From the IMG/VR virus record IMGVR_UViG_3300033143_000663, positions 1-64,000 of that record: a stretch of 64,000 nt of DNA, one strand, 5' to 3'. This DNA is from a virus. Positions 25,878-37,824 of the stretch are shown here, one piece after another. The notes under the pieces are model-generated. The model saw only the letters and a program-made list of their open reading frames with translations. It ran no database searches and was not told the origin of the DNA. The translations under genes and the position numbers were made by a program. The first letter of the stretch is position 1. Every line of letters begins with the position of its first letter.

Positions 25878-28800
25878 ATGGCAAGAATTCGCAGTGTAGA
25901 TTTTCTACCAGAAATCTTTCAGACACAAACTAACAGAAAGTTTCTAAACTCAACTCTTGATCAATTGATCCAAGAACCAAAGTTAAAACAAACTCAAGGT
26001 TATATTGGCCGAGTGAATGCTCCGGGTAAGTTAGCAACCGACGGTTATATTGACGAACCAACAGATAGAAGAACTAATTATCAGCTTGAACCTGGTGTTA
26101 TATTCAAAGACGAAAACGGTGATATTGTTGACGCTTTAACATACATGGGGCTCTTAGATGGTCTTGCTACTAAAGGTGCTAACGTAGAAAATCATGATCG
26201 CTTATTCAGTTCAGAAACGTACAGCTGGTCACCATTTATTGAATTTGATAAGTTTGTAAACTATAGTCAATACTTTTGGTTACCTGACGGTCCAGACAGT
26301 GTTAACGTTGCAGCATCTAGCGTTTTATTAACAAACGACTTTGACATTACTGCAAATGCAAACACATTCTCAATTGAAGGATTCAATATTGAAAATCCTG
26401 TAATTACAGTATTACGTGGCGGCTCATATAATTTTAATGTTAATCAATCTGGCAGCCCTTTCTATATTCAAACACACCCGGGCGTTGAAGGCACTGTGCC
26501 GTGGGCAAGTAATATAAGCAGTAGAGAAATCGTTGGAGTTTCAAACAACGGCGATGACGATGGAACAATTCAATTTAATGTTCCTGTTAGTGATGCACAG
26601 AGTTTTTATCATGATTTAGTAGACATAGGTAATGTTGATTTAGCAACAGACCAGCGCATGGATTCAATTGCCGATCAATTACTTGATGATGTAAGTGACA
26701 TTGCCGGCATACAGAATATTGATAACAAGACTATTATTTTCTTAGATGATACACCTGGCGACGCAGTCGACTTAGGTTGGGTCAATGATGGGTTACCGTT
26801 AACTAATCAAGCAGACAGATACCAAATTTTTAGAATTTTTCTCGAAGATGTACTTGGTGACATTTATATTAGATTAATTCCACATCAATCAATTACTATT
26901 TTTGAAAGGTTCACAATATTGTACGGTGATTTATATAGTAACGTAAGTATCTTTAAAGATTCAGATGGATATTTCGAACAAGTGCCACTTGAAACAGCAT
27001 CGCTTGATACGTTATATTATCAAGACGCAACTAATCCAAATCGATTTGGCGTTATTAATGTAGTTGATAATGAATCAGCTGCAACACTAGATATATCTAG
27101 TATAGTTGGTAGACCAACATACACAAGTCCAAATGGTGTAACATTTACTAACGGGTTAAAGGTACAGTTCCGTGGAGAAATAACACCCGCGGAGTATTCA
27201 GATAATGAATACTACGTAGAAGGGGTTGGTACATCTATTCGATTGGTATTAATAGCCGACTTAAAAGTACCAGAAACGTATGCTACGAGTTTTACAACTC
27301 CGTGGGATATAGGTCCATGGGATACAGATGCAGTAGACGGAACTCTAAATGCACCAACTGACTTAGATTACATTACTATTAACAGGTCTAGCCTAGATAA
27401 AAACGCATGGTCTAGAAGCAACAGATGGTTCCATATCGACGTTATTACAGCCACAGCAGAATATAATCAAACTGTAGTAGACCTTGATAATGACAACAGA
27501 GCATCGCGACCAATTATTGAATTTGATGCAGACTTGCGCTTATTTAATTATGGTACGTACGGCAAGCAACTTATTGATATTATCGACTTTGTTGTAACTG
27601 ACGCATTGTCAGATGTTAACGGATCGCTAGGTTATATAGTTGATGGGTACCAGTTAGCCAGCGGCACACGTATTATATTTGCCAACGATTCAGACCCAAC
27701 AGTCAGCGACAAAATTTATACAGTTGAATTAATTGACGTTAATGACAACGGAATCGAAACATTAAACTTAGTATTAGCAGAGGATAGTGATAGCGAAGAA
27801 AATGATATAGTTACAGTACTAAATGGACTTACACAACAAGGCACAGTGTTTACATATAATGGTTCACAGTGGGTCGAGTCACAAGATAAAGCGTCTGTTA
27901 ACCAAGCACCATTATTTGATATATTTGATGCTGATGGCATTTCGTTTGGTGATTTTAGTTCTTATCCAAGTACTACTTTTGCAGGCACTAAATTATTCAG
28001 TTATGCTGAAGGTACAGGGTTGAACGATGCGGTACTTGGCTTCCCGCTAAGGTACTTGAACATCGACAATTTAGGCGATATAGTATTTGAGAACAATCTG
28101 TACACAGACACGTTCTTGTATGTATTGGATAACGTGTCTAATGACAATAGCCCAATAAGCGATGGCTTTGCTAGAAAATATTATACTCGTTACGAATACA
28201 CAAACGAAATTGGGTGGATTAAATCAATTGAGGATTCGCGTCAAGCCCAGGTATTTGATGCTGTTTATACCGGTGAACCAATAACATTGGATATTGTTCC
28301 AGTTACTGACTTATTAATTCCGTCAGTAAGGATCACTGCCAATGGTACCTTTGTTGCTCCAGACGAATATACAGTAACTGATAATGTTATTACATTCCTT
28401 AATACTATTCCAGCAGATGCAGAGTTGCAGATCAAAGCAATTAGCGACGACATAAGCGAAACTGCTTACTATGAGATTCCAACTAATCTATCAAGTAATA
28501 TGTTCAATGAAAATACATCGTTATTAACACTTGGTACGGTTCGTAATCACTATAACAACTTAGCACAAAACATACCAGAAGTTCAAGGCATCATTAATGG
28601 TGCAAACAATTTACGTGACCTAGGCGACATAAGCAAGTACGGTAACTTTATTATACAACAATCATCACCGGTTGCACTAGCGGCTATGTTTATGCGATTT
28701 AAAGAATACAACTTTTTTAGTTCAGTTACTTTTGCCTCACGCCAATACGAGAAGTTTAAGAACCAGATAATTGATTGGGTTGAGAAGCACGATGTATTTG

Positions 28801-31800
28801 AAATGTCACCGGGCGAGATACTTGATGCTGCAATTAAAGATATTAACACTAGCAAGAATATCAATAGTGCATTTTATTGGAGTGATATGTTACCATCGGG
28901 ATCAGACTACGAAAGTACTGAATATGTGGTAACAGCAATTAGTACAGGAACGTTCACCACTCTTAATACATACGATTTCTTAAATGCCAATACTCAAGCA
29001 TTGTTAGTATACTACAATAATACACTATTAATAAAGGATATTGATTATACTGTGGCAACAGATGGCCCACGTATTACAGTATTACTTGACCTTGTCCCAG
29101 ATGATGTCATAATAATTAATGAATATAGTACAACACTCGGCACGACAGTACCGAGTACACCAACTAAGTTGGGATTGTTTCCAAAATACAAACCAATGAT
29201 ATTTACAGATGATACCTATGCTACACCTGTTGATGTTGTTCGTGGCCACGACGGTAGTATTGTTGTAGCACACGGCGATATCCGCGACGAGGTATTACTA
29301 GAATTTGAGAAACGTGTTTATAACAACATTAAAGTAAATGACTTGATACCAATCGAACCATCAGATATTATTCCTGGTGCGTTTCGAGAAACAGATTATA
29401 CGGATCAAGAAATTCTTGAGATACTTTCACCTAGCCTATTGTCTTGGTTGGGCTGGAACAGAATTGATTACAAAAAACAAGATTATAATCAAGCAGAAGA
29501 AAAGACATGGAACTATAGTTCTTCAACCGATAAACTAACCAATGCTACAATTACAAAAGGTAACTGGCGCGGAATTTACATTGACTATTACGACACAGAC
29601 GCACCACATGCCCGTCCATGGGAAATGGTTGGCTTAGCCGAGCGCCCTGTGTGGTGGGTACTGCGTTATGGCCCGGGTCCATACACAAGTGGTAACTTAG
29701 TGTTATGGGATGACATGGAAGCTGGATTAATTAAAGAACCAGGCAACGAACGTGTAGTTGAAAAATACAAACGTCCAGGACTAACATCAATTTTACCAGT
29801 AGACGGTGAAGGCAACTTAGTAATGCCCCTTGCTTCTGTTATAGCAGGTTATTCAGCTTACGATTTTAGGAAGTCATGGAAGGCAAGCGATGTTGCACCG
29901 GCTGAAGCGGCATGGAGAAAGTCAAGTGCATGGCCATTTGCAATGCAAACGTTATACTCATTGACTAAACCAGCTGAATACTTTGCACAAATGTCGGATC
30001 GAGACCGTTACGTTTATGATACAACCTCAGAGCAATATCTATATGATGGTCGTAGTAGGATTGATGTACGTAACATTGAATTATTAGATGAAAATACAGT
30101 TAAACATAGCTATATAAACTGGGTAATTGATTACAACAAACACTTTGGATATGAAAGTCTTGATAAACTTAAAATGGATTTATCAAAACTTGACGTAAAC
30201 TTATGCCACCACATGGCATCGTTTACAGATAAAAACAATTTAAGAATCTTTACAGATAAGAGTAGTCCAGATAGCACAAATAATAGCTTATTATTGCCAG
30301 ACGAAAGCTACAAATTATTATTGTATAAGAGCCAACCACTTGATGAAATTATATACTCATCAATTATTGTACAGAAGGTATCCGATGGCTATGCAGTAAC
30401 TGGTAACAGTTTTACAGACCCTTATTTCAAAACACAAACTTCAGTTGACACCGGTCTATTTGATAACATTAAGGTTGGCAGGGATGATAATACATCTTCA
30501 TCTGTCAGAGTTCCAAAAGACTTTAAGGACACTGTAGAATATATTCCATATGGTCATGTGTTTACTAGCAAACAAGCGGTTAGCGAATTTATTGTAAGTT
30601 ACAACGAATACTTAATACGCGCAGGATTGAAGTTCAACTTAGTTGACGATTCACAATTAGTTAATTGGACGCAGATGGTACAAGAGTTCTTGTACTGGGC
30701 AGACCAGGGCTGGGCTGTTGGCAGCATAGTTAACCTTAACCCAGCAGCTACTGAATTAGAATTTGAACGCGAGTTGCACATTGTTGATGATTTAAATAAC
30801 TTAGAACTAACTGAGCAACCACTAAACCAAAATAGAGAACCGCTAGATATTAGTGATTACGTAGTTGATCGTATCGACAATAACTTTAAGATCAGAATGA
30901 TTGATGACAACATTATTAGTTACTTAAAATTCAACTTAACTAGTTTCGAACATTTATTGATACTAGACAACACCAGCATATTTAACGATCTGATTTATGA
31001 TCCAGTTACAAGTGTTAGACAAGATCGTGTTAAACTTTCTGGCTTCACAACATTTGAATGGAACGGCCAGCTAGATGCACAAGGCTTCTTATATAACGAA
31101 GACAACGTTCAGTCTTGGGTGCAGGTAAGCACCTATAACAAAGGCGATATTGTTAAGTTTAAGAACTCGTACTGGAGCGCGTCGGAAAAAGTACAACCGT
31201 CGGAAACATTTGACTACGGGCAATGGGTAAAAACAGACTACAGTAGCATCAACAAAGGTCTATTGCCTAACTTGGCAACAAAGTCAGATCAGATGCTTGA
31301 TTACTATAATAATAAAACTGCAAACTTAGAAAACGATGTTGATTTAATGGCATTTGGTTTAACTGGTTTCCGTTCTAGAGATTACTTGCGTTCATTAGAC
31401 TTAGATGATATTAGTCAAATTAATATCTACAGCGATATGATCGAGAACAAGGGTACAGTTGATAGCTTAAACTTATTTAAAAATGCAGAGCTAAACAACG
31501 AATTGGTTGATTATAATATCTTTGAAAACTGGGCGATCAAACGTGCCAGTTATGGTGCTACTAGTAGCCGCTCGTACATTGAATTACAACTTGATGAAGA
31601 CGTTCTTACAACAAACCCAAGTCTTGTAGAAATTGTTGATTCGTTATCAGACGAGTCACTTAGTGATTTGTTGATTCCAGTTGCTGACATTTATAAGCAA
31701 AGTGAAAAGAACACAAATAAAAATATATTTCCTATTAGGCATGATACAAACTTAGATACCGCACTACCGACTGCCGGGGCTGTAAATCTAGATGACGTGG

Positions 31801-34800
31801 ACCTTGCTGTTTTTGATATAGCAGATATAGATGTTGCCACTGACATTGTTGAAGGTAACTTAATATGGGTAGCGAGAGATACTGAAACTGACTGGAACGT
31901 ATATCGTGCTATTAGATTAGAGCCAACTGTAATTGATGTTAACGATAATCTTGATGGAACGTTAACGGTTGTAACTGATATTCCACACAATCTAAACGTT
32001 GGTGAGACTATTGTTATTAATGAATTTGATGAATTAGTTGACGGTACTCACAAGGTATTAGATATATCCGATTCGATTAACATTGTAATAGCAGGCGAAC
32101 TTGCAAAGAATCAAACGTGTATACTAGATGGCAGCGGAACATTGCTACACTTTTCATCAGCCCGTGTTGGCGTGCCAAGTGATATTGCAGGTTCTGTTTT
32201 TGATAACAACATTCACACATCTGAAACAGTTTGGGTTGGGTCAGAAGGACATCACCCTGTAACATACAAGAAAACAAGACCATTTGCATTAAGCAACTCG
32301 AAGATTAACCCAACTAATTCAACAACAGAGTTTGGACAAAGCATATCACAAGGATACGCAGATGCTGGATTACTAGTAGGAGATCCTGCAAACGCCAATG
32401 GTATTGTACACTTATTCAATAAGGTTGGCGCCAGCGATTATTTTTGGAAACTAACATTAACGCTAAACGGTCATCCAGACGTGTTACGTTATGGTAATGA
32501 TGTAGCATTAATAGAATCATGGGGCGCGATTGCAGCACCAGGCGATGCAACTACTCCGGGTCTTGTTGCAATAGTTAGTAGAAACAAACAATTAGATCTA
32601 ATTCTCGAAACGCAGATACTTGTTAGCCCATCTATATCAGCAGGTGCAGGCGACAGTTTTGGTTCAAGTATTGCAATGAGCAGAGATGAGAATTGGATAC
32701 TTGTTGGGGAACCAGATAACAACAAAGTTCACGCATATCAGAAAACAGAATATGAAATACAACAAGTTTCACACATAGCAGATGGTGCAACAACAGTATT
32801 TAAAATATCAGATGATATTATAGTTGCCACCGCTGATCAAGTCAACGTAACAATCGATGGTACATTATTACCAGATGGTTTACTAGGTGATTATACCCTA
32901 GTAGGTGACGACATTATATTAGATACATTACCAGATGCAGGTGCCGAGGTTATTATTGTACGAAAGAACTGGGTGACGCACGATGGCGATGGAACTACCG
33001 GACCATTTTCGGCAGCTAATTTATATGCGCGTAGTGTAATAGATTCTATTGTTGTTAAGATTAACGGAGTAATACAACGTCCGGTAGTTGACTATACGTT
33101 TGATGGAACTGATGTAACATTTACATCTGTGACACCAGTTGGCACTGATAACATTGCAATCAGTCTAGCAACAACATTTAGATTTGTTAATACAATTGAT
33201 GATAGCATTGATGGTATTACATTATCCGCCAGCGACCAATTTGGCGCTGAGATTGACATAACCGAAAATGGTAGTCATATTGTTATTACTGCGCCTGGTA
33301 CTGATACAGATACTGGTAACGCATACATTGTTGATAGGGTTGTTGAGCGTCATGTGATAAGTGATGCAAATGATTTAACATACTCATCTATTAGAACGCC
33401 AACTGGATCTGCGTTTAATAATACTACACAATTATCTAAGTCAGGATTTAATGCCGCGCCCGACTATAGCATTGTAGGTAACGATTTAACATTGCTTAAC
33501 GCAGGCACTATTAAAGTTGGTGACTTCTTAGATATTGACACCACTGAGTTTAAATTAATACAAGAGGTCGCAGCAGAGACACCAGCAGTTGGCGCAACAT
33601 TCGGTAACGCTGTAACTATTTGTAAATCAAAATGTTCAGTTTACTTTGGCGCTGAAAATGACTTAGATGGTCAGGGCAGCGTTACACGTTATATTAATAG
33701 TTCACGCATGTTTGGATATATTACAAGCACTACACAAAATCCAATGATACTAGCTGGTAGTTCTATTCGTATAGATAATATTGAAATTCCATTATCTGCA
33801 ACTAGTATAATATTATCAGAAGATATTGTTGCAGGAATAACTTATACTATTGTTACAGCAGGTACAACAGACTTTACATTGCTTGGTGCAGAAGATAGCA
33901 ACCCAGGCACAACATTTACATCAAATGGCAATATTGCCGCCGGAACAGGCACTGCTCAGAGTTCATCGACAGAAATTGCAGATGCTATTAATGCAGTGAC
34001 AATTCCAAATGTTACTGCGTCAGCCAAGAACGGCATGGTAACGATTGAATTGATTAACAAACAGATTCAATCACTTGCTAATAAGCTAGATGTATTGCCG
34101 GGCGAGATTGTATCGTTAGCAGACTTAGGACTAGAATCGTATTACATTGGACAGACTATTACAAGTCCAACAGAAACTACACAAGCACAAAACTTTGGTA
34201 GTTCGTTGCACATTGACTTTAATTTAAATCAATTAATAGTTGGCGCTGTAAATGGCGATGCTATAACTATCGCAACACCAGTTGATCAAGATACAACGTT
34301 TGATTCGACTGTAATAACAATGGATAATGCATCTAACGTATACGGTAGCGGCATTGTTTATTCATATGATTTATTAAATGATGGCGACGTATTTACTGGC
34401 GGCAAATTAGCATTCGGACAACAGATTGTTGACAATAATGATATTGCCGCAGGCGACAGCTTTGGCACCGCAGTTAATTTAGTTGATGGTTTGCTAGTTG
34501 TTAGCTCAACTGATCATAATTCAGGCATTGGACGTATTGTTATATTTGGCAATGCAACTAATTCACTTAGCTGGCAAGTACTAAGTGCCCAGCATGATAC
34601 AGTCGATGTTGACTTAATTAATTCAATATACATTTACAGTACTGATACAATGAATGTGTCGCGATACTTAGATTATATTGATCCACTCAGTGGAAAGATA
34701 CTTGGCGCAGCAAATCAAAATATTGATTTTACTACAGTGTATGATCCAGCAGTGTACGCCGATACAAGCGTAGGACTGCTTTGGGGTAGTAATCAAGTTG

Positions 34801-37793
34801 GTAGAATTTGGTGGGACGTTACGGCTGTTCGTTTCATGGATTATAATATTGGCGATGCGAAGCAAGCCAGCAAATTATGGGGTAAAGTATTTAACGGTAG
34901 CTCAATCGATGTATATCAATGGATTGAAAGTACTGTTCCACCAGCTGAATATGCTGGCTCTGGAATAGTATTAGATACAACTAAATTTATTACAATTTCT
35001 AACATTAATAATGCAGGCACAATCAAAAATACTTACTATTATTGGGTTAACGGTGTTGAAACAATTAGTGTTAATTCAGAAAAGACATTAAGTGCGAGTG
35101 CAATTGCATCGTACATTGAATCACCAGCTAGTTCAGGTATATCGTATGCGGCTATTATAGCACCAAACATAATTGGTTTATATAATTGCAAAGATATTAT
35201 TCAAAACAATGATACTGTTTTATATGTTGAATATGACAAGATTAAGAATGATAGTAACGTGTTCGTTGAGTACGACTTATTCCGTGAAAATCATCCAATT
35301 GATTTCTTGTCAGATGGCCTGTATAAGAAGTTACAAGATAGTTTCTGCGGAGTTGACACACTAGGTAATTTGGTTCCTGACGTGGGATTAAGTTTTGCTG
35401 ACAGATTCGGCATTGACTTCCGTCCACGTAAGTCAATGTTTGTTGATAAATTTGCAGCATTAACAACTTACATGAAGAAAGTAAACACTATACTTAGTCA
35501 ACATACTATTGCAGAATCACAACCGTATACATTGCTTAACAGCGAAGAACCAACGCCAACCTTAGCGTCAGGCGAGTGGGACCAGAGTGTTTCTAATAAT
35601 GAAGAATTGTCATTCCAGGACTTAGCAACCATTCCAGCAGGATTTACTTACCTAGTAGAATCTGACGATACCAGCAATGGCTTGTGGACCACATACGAAG
35701 TCACTCCAGAAAAAACATTACAATTAAAACGTGTACAAAGTTACGACACCAAGCGTTTCTGGAATCTTGAACACTGGTATGCAGAGGGATTTGACCCGTT
35801 AACTAAAATAGATTATGTTGTCAATGCGTTTACTGAATTGTCTACATTAAATGGCATCGAAAACAATGCCATTGCAAGGGTAGTTAATAACAGCGTTGGT
35901 AATTGGGAAATACACCGATACATCGATGGTAATTGGAATAGAGTGGGCCTTGAAAATGGTACTATCCAATTTGAAGAAAGACTGTGGGATTATTCAGTTG
36001 GTCGTTACGGCTGGGACGTTGAGGTCTTTGACGCACAAAACTTAGATGAAGAACCAGTTATTGAATTGCGTCAGATTATCAAATCAATTAACGAAGAATT
36101 GCTAATAGATGATTTATCAGTTGAACGTAGCAAGGCACTTATGAGTGTATTCAACTATATATTATCAGAACAACCACATGTTGATTGGTTATATAAAACA
36201 AGTTTAATTGATGTAACACAACGAGTACGTGGCTTGTCGCAATATGCTGTTTATCAGAAAGATAATCAAGATTACCTAAAGGACTATATTAAAGAATCTA
36301 AACCGTACCACACTAAAGTTAAAGATTTCTTATTAAGTTATGATGGTATTGATTATATTGATGGCCAAGTTACAGACTTTGATTGTCCATCAGTATATAG
36401 TGCAGATTTCGATCAGTACATTAGTCCTATCTTAGATGATGGAGCAACACTTATTACTGATCCAAGTAACAAGTTAGCCACTGACATAGTGTGGCAGACA
36501 GAACCATGGAAACAATGGTTTGCCAACTATCGGTTAAGCGTGGAAGATGTAGTAATTACTAATCCAGGTACCGGTTACACTGTAGCACCTACTATTGTAG
36601 TCACAGGCTCAAGTTTACTCCCAGCGGTAATGACCGCAAGGGTAGGCGAAGGTGGTTCGATTGCTGAAATTGTTATTGAAGACCCGGGTAGCGGATATAT
36701 AGACACACCGGTTATTACATTTGAAGGCGGTAACGGCGAAGATGCAACGGCATTAGCAGTAATGAATAACAAGCTAGTGCGAACATTCAATACCGGAATC
36801 AAATACGACAGATATGAATACCAAACAAATATTGTTACGTGGGAAGCAGACACAGCGTATGCAGCCGATCAACTTGTTAAGGTTAATAATGCTGTATATA
36901 AAATTATAGATGCAGATCCAGCCGCAACATTTAATCCTGCCCTACATGAGTTAATTAACATCGACTCACTTAGCGGCATCGATCGTACAGCGGGATTTTA
37001 TGTTGCAGACGTTAATAGTCCAGGCCTAGATTTATCATTGCTTATTAAAGGCATTGCATACCCGGGCGTTGAAGTAGATGGTGTTGGGTTCGACCAGAAT
37101 ACCGGATTTGACTTATCACCATTTGACACAACGACATTTGATAACTTTGACATCGGTCCAGAGGGATTCCCTACATACAGTGAAACTTTAATTGATACTA
37201 TATATGAGAGTTCATTCCTGGCTACGTACCTCGGTACACGCCCAATTGATATTAATGTAGACGGTGGCGAGTTTATTGACACGTACCATTCACATGCTCC
37301 AGAAGAGTTAGTGCCAGGCGCCATTTTTGATACGCTTGATATTAAGGTGTTTACAGACGATGGTATAACCTTTAGATTATTTAAAGACATGCGCGATACA
37401 GTTGGAATGTATAAAATGAACAATTCAACAACTAGTTTAGTGCAGGATCTTGCAGACACAGACGATATCATTTATGTCGATGATGCTAGTGTGCTAGGCG
37501 AACCAGATCTAGATATTGCGAAATTTGGTATATTAATGGTTAACGGTGAGCGCATTACATATCGTGAACGCGACTTATTAAACAATACAGTAAGCGGTTT
37601 ACGTCGTGGTACAGCGGGCACAGGCATAGCGCCACTTCATGTAGCAACAGACGTGGTATACGATGTGAGTTCTGAGAGTTTTGTACAGTGGGATTACAAT
37701 AGAATCTGGTACGCACCAGGCGCAGGCACAGCAAGTGATGGCATTACATTGAACGATCAAACCACAAGCCCAGCACTGTTTATTAAAAGTTAG
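25878..37793 (+). CDS. 7: Giant baseplate wedge initiator-type protein (gp7 position)
   Basis: A single 3971-residue frame directly after gp6, the gp7 slot; T4 gp7 is 1032 residues. The N-terminus (about residues 1-140: RIRSVDFLPEIFQTQTNRKFL, LEPGVIF, DKFVNYSQYFWLPDGPDS) matches what I recall of gp7 proteins of marine T4-like phages. About residues 2150-2890 contain at least six FG-GAP-like repeats (for example GDSFGSSIAMSRDENWILVG, DQFGAEIDITENGSHIVIT, GDSFGTAVNLVDGLLVVSS), which suggests a beta-propeller. Near 3560-3620 are two NPGTGY/DPGSGY repeats. The C-terminus reads FGILMVNGERITYRERD and ends with a Gly-rich tail. The propeller may bind a receptor or brace the baseplate. No internal stop was seen. 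Confidence 0.85.
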   Translation: MARIRSVDFLPEIFQTQTNRKFLNSTLDQLIQEPKLKQTQGYIGRVNAPGKLATDGYIDEPTDRRTNYQLEPGVIFKDENGDIVDALTYMGLLDGLATKGANVENHDRLFSSETYSWSPFIEFDKFVNYSQYFWLPDGPDSVNVAASSVLLTNDFDITANANTFSIEGFNIENPVITVLRGGSYNFNVNQSGSPFYIQTHPGVEGTVPWASNISSREIVGVSNNGDDDGTIQFNVPVSDAQSFYHDLVDIGNVDLATDQRMDSIADQLLDDVSDIAGIQNIDNKTIIFLDDTPGDAVDLGWVNDGLPLTNQADRYQIFRIFLEDVLGDIYIRLIPHQSITIFERFTILYGDLYSNVSIFKDSDGYFEQVPLETASLDTLYYQDATNPNRFGVINVVDNESAATLDISSIVGRPTYTSPNGVTFTNGLKVQFRGEITPAEYSDNEYYVEGVGTSIRLVLIADLKVPETYATSFTTPWDIGPWDTDAVDGTLNAPTDLDYITINRSSLDKNAWSRSNRWFHIDVITATAEYNQTVVDLDNDNRASRPIIEFDADLRLFNYGTYGKQLIDIIDFVVTDALSDVNGSLGYIVDGYQLASGTRIIFANDSDPTVSDKIYTVELIDVNDNGIETLNLVLAEDSDSEENDIVTVLNGLTQQGTVFTYNGSQWVESQDKASVNQAPLFDIFDADGISFGDFSSYPSTTFAGTKLFSYAEGTGLNDAVLGFPLRYLNIDNLGDIVFENNLYTDTFLYVLDNVSNDNSPISDGFARKYYTRYEYTNEIGWIKSIEDSRQAQVFDAVYTGEPITLDIVPVTDLLIPSVRITANGTFVAPDEYTVTDNVITFLNTIPADAELQIKAISDDISETAYYEIPTNLSSNMFNENTSLLTLGTVRNHYNNLAQNIPEVQGIINGANNLRDLGDISKYGNFIIQQSSPVALAAMFMRFKEYNFFSSVTFASRQYEKFKNQIIDWVEKHDVFEMSPGEILDAAIKDINTSKNINSAFYWSDMLPSGSDYESTEYVVTAISTGTFTTLNTYDFLNANTQALLVYYNNTLLIKDIDYTVATDGPRITVLLDLVPDDVIIINEYSTTLGTTVPSTPTKLGLFPKYKPMIFTDDTYATPVDVVRGHDGSIVVAHGDIRDEVLLEFEKRVYNNIKVNDLIPIEPSDIIPGAFRETDYTDQEILEILSPSLLSWLGWNRIDYKKQDYNQAEEKTWNYSSSTDKLTNATITKGNWRGIYIDYYDTDAPHARPWEMVGLAERPVWWVLRYGPGPYTSGNLVLWDDMEAGLIKEPGNERVVEKYKRPGLTSILPVDGEGNLVMPLASVIAGYSAYDFRKSWKASDVAPAEAAWRKSSAWPFAMQTLYSLTKPAEYFAQMSDRDRYVYDTTSEQYLYDGRSRIDVRNIELLDENTVKHSYINWVIDYNKHFGYESLDKLKMDLSKLDVNLCHHMASFTDKNNLRIFTDKSSPDSTNNSLLLPDESYKLLLYKSQPLDEIIYSSIIVQKVSDGYAVTGNSFTDPYFKTQTSVDTGLFDNIKVGRDDNTSSSVRVPKDFKDTVEYIPYGHVFTSKQAVSEFIVSYNEYLIRAGLKFNLVDDSQLVNWTQMVQEFLYWADQGWAVGSIVNLNPAATELEFERELHIVDDLNNLELTEQPLNQNREPLDISDYVVDRIDNNFKIRMIDDNIISYLKFNLTSFEHLLILDNTSIFNDLIYDPVTSVRQDRVKLSGFTTFEWNGQLDAQGFLYNEDNVQSWVQVSTYNKGDIVKFKNSYWSASEKVQPSETFDYGQWVKTDYSSINKGLLPNLATKSDQMLDYYNNKTANLENDVDLMAFGLTGFRSRDYLRSLDLDDISQINIYSDMIENKGTVDSLNLFKNAELNNELVDYNIFENWAIKRASYGATSSRSYIELQLDEDVLTTNPSLVEIVDSLSDESLSDLLIPVADIYKQSEKNTNKNIFPIRHDTNLDTALPTAGAVNLDDVDLAVFDIADIDVATDIVEGNLIWVARDTETDWNVYRAIRLEPTVIDVNDNLDGTLTVVTDIPHNLNVGETIVINEFDELVDGTHKVLDISDSINIVIAGELAKNQTCILDGSGTLLHFSSARVGVPSDIAGSVFDNNIHTSETVWVGSEGHHPVTYKKTRPFALSNSKINPTNSTTEFGQSISQGYADAGLLVGDPANANGIVHLFNKVGASDYFWKLTLTLNGHPDVLRYGNDVALIESWGAIAAPGDATTPGLVAIVSRNKQLDLILETQILVSPSISAGAGDSFGSSIAMSRDENWILVGEPDNNKVHAYQKTEYEIQQVSHIADGATTVFKISDDIIVATADQVNVTIDGTLLPDGLLGDYTLVGDDIILDTLPDAGAEVIIVRKNWVTHDGDGTTGPFSAANLYARSVIDSIVVKINGVIQRPVVDYTFDGTDVTFTSVTPVGTDNIAISLATTFRFVNTIDDSIDGITLSASDQFGAEIDITENGSHIVITAPGTDTDTGNAYIVDRVVERHVISDANDLTYSSIRTPTGSAFNNTTQLSKSGFNAAPDYSIVGNDLTLLNAGTIKVGDFLDIDTTEFKLIQEVAAETPAVGATFGNAVTICKSKCSVYFGAENDLDGQGSVTRYINSSRMFGYITSTTQNPMILAGSSIRIDNIEIPLSATSIILSEDIVAGITYTIVTAGTTDFTLLGAEDSNPGTTFTSNGNIAAGTGTAQSSSTEIADAINAVTIPNVTASAKNGMVTIELINKQIQSLANKLDVLPGEIVSLADLGLESYYIGQTITSPTETTQAQNFGSSLHIDFNLNQLIVGAVNGDAITIATPVDQDTTFDSTVITMDNASNVYGSGIVYSYDLLNDGDVFTGGKLAFGQQIVDNNDIAAGDSFGTAVNLVDGLLVVSSTDHNSGIGRIVIFGNATNSLSWQVLSAQHDTVDVDLINSIYIYSTDTMNVSRYLDYIDPLSGKILGAANQNIDFTTVYDPAVYADTSVGLLWGSNQVGRIWWDVTAVRFMDYNIGDAKQASKLWGKVFNGSSIDVYQWIESTVPPAEYAGSGIVLDTTKFITISNINNAGTIKNTYYYWVNGVETISVNSEKTLSASAIASYIESPASSGISYAAIIAPNIIGLYNCKDIIQNNDTVLYVEYDKIKNDSNVFVEYDLFRENHPIDFLSDGLYKKLQDSFCGVDTLGNLVPDVGLSFADRFGIDFRPRKSMFVDKFAALTTYMKKVNTILSQHTIAESQPYTLLNSEEPTPTLASGEWDQSVSNNEELSFQDLATIPAGFTYLVESDDTSNGLWTTYEVTPEKTLQLKRVQSYDTKRFWNLEHWYAEGFDPLTKIDYVVNAFTELSTLNGIENNAIARVVNNSVGNWEIHRYIDGNWNRVGLENGTIQFEERLWDYSVGRYGWDVEVFDAQNLDEEPVIELRQIIKSINEELLIDDLSVERSKALMSVFNYILSEQPHVDWLYKTSLIDVTQRVRGLSQYAVYQKDNQDYLKDYIKESKPYHTKVKDFLLSYDGIDYIDGQVTDFDCPSVYSADFDQYISPILDDGATLITDPSNKLATDIVWQTEPWKQWFANYRLSVEDVVITNPGTGYTVAPTIVVTGSSLLPAVMTARVGEGGSIAEIVIEDPGSGYIDTPVITFEGGNGEDATALAVMNNKLVRTFNTGIKYDRYEYQTNIVTWEADTAYAADQLVKVNNAVYKIIDADPAATFNPALHELINIDSLSGIDRTAGFYVADVNSPGLDLSLLIKGIAYPGVEVDGVGFDQNTGFDLSPFDTTTFDNFDIGPEGFPTYSETLIDTIYESSFLATYLGTRPIDINVDGGEFIDTYHSHAPEELVPGAIFDTLDIKVFTDDGITFRLFKDMRDTVGMYKMNNSTTSLVQDLADTDDIIYVDDASVLGEPDLDIAKFGILMVNGERITYRERDLLNNTVSGLRRGTAGTGIAPLHVATDVVYDVSSESFVQWDYNRIWYAPGAGTASDGITLNDQTTSPALFIKS
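33840..33880 (+). repeat. 41-base module shared with the adhesin gene at 43737-43777
   Basis: This stretch of the giant gene is identical, base for base, to 43737-43777 and encodes TYTIVTAGTTDFTL. The flanking codons diverge quickly, so this looks like an exchanged protein module. Confidence 0.85.
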
Positions 37794-37824
37794 TGGTTTT
37801 TAAAGTAGGTAAATAATAGCTATT

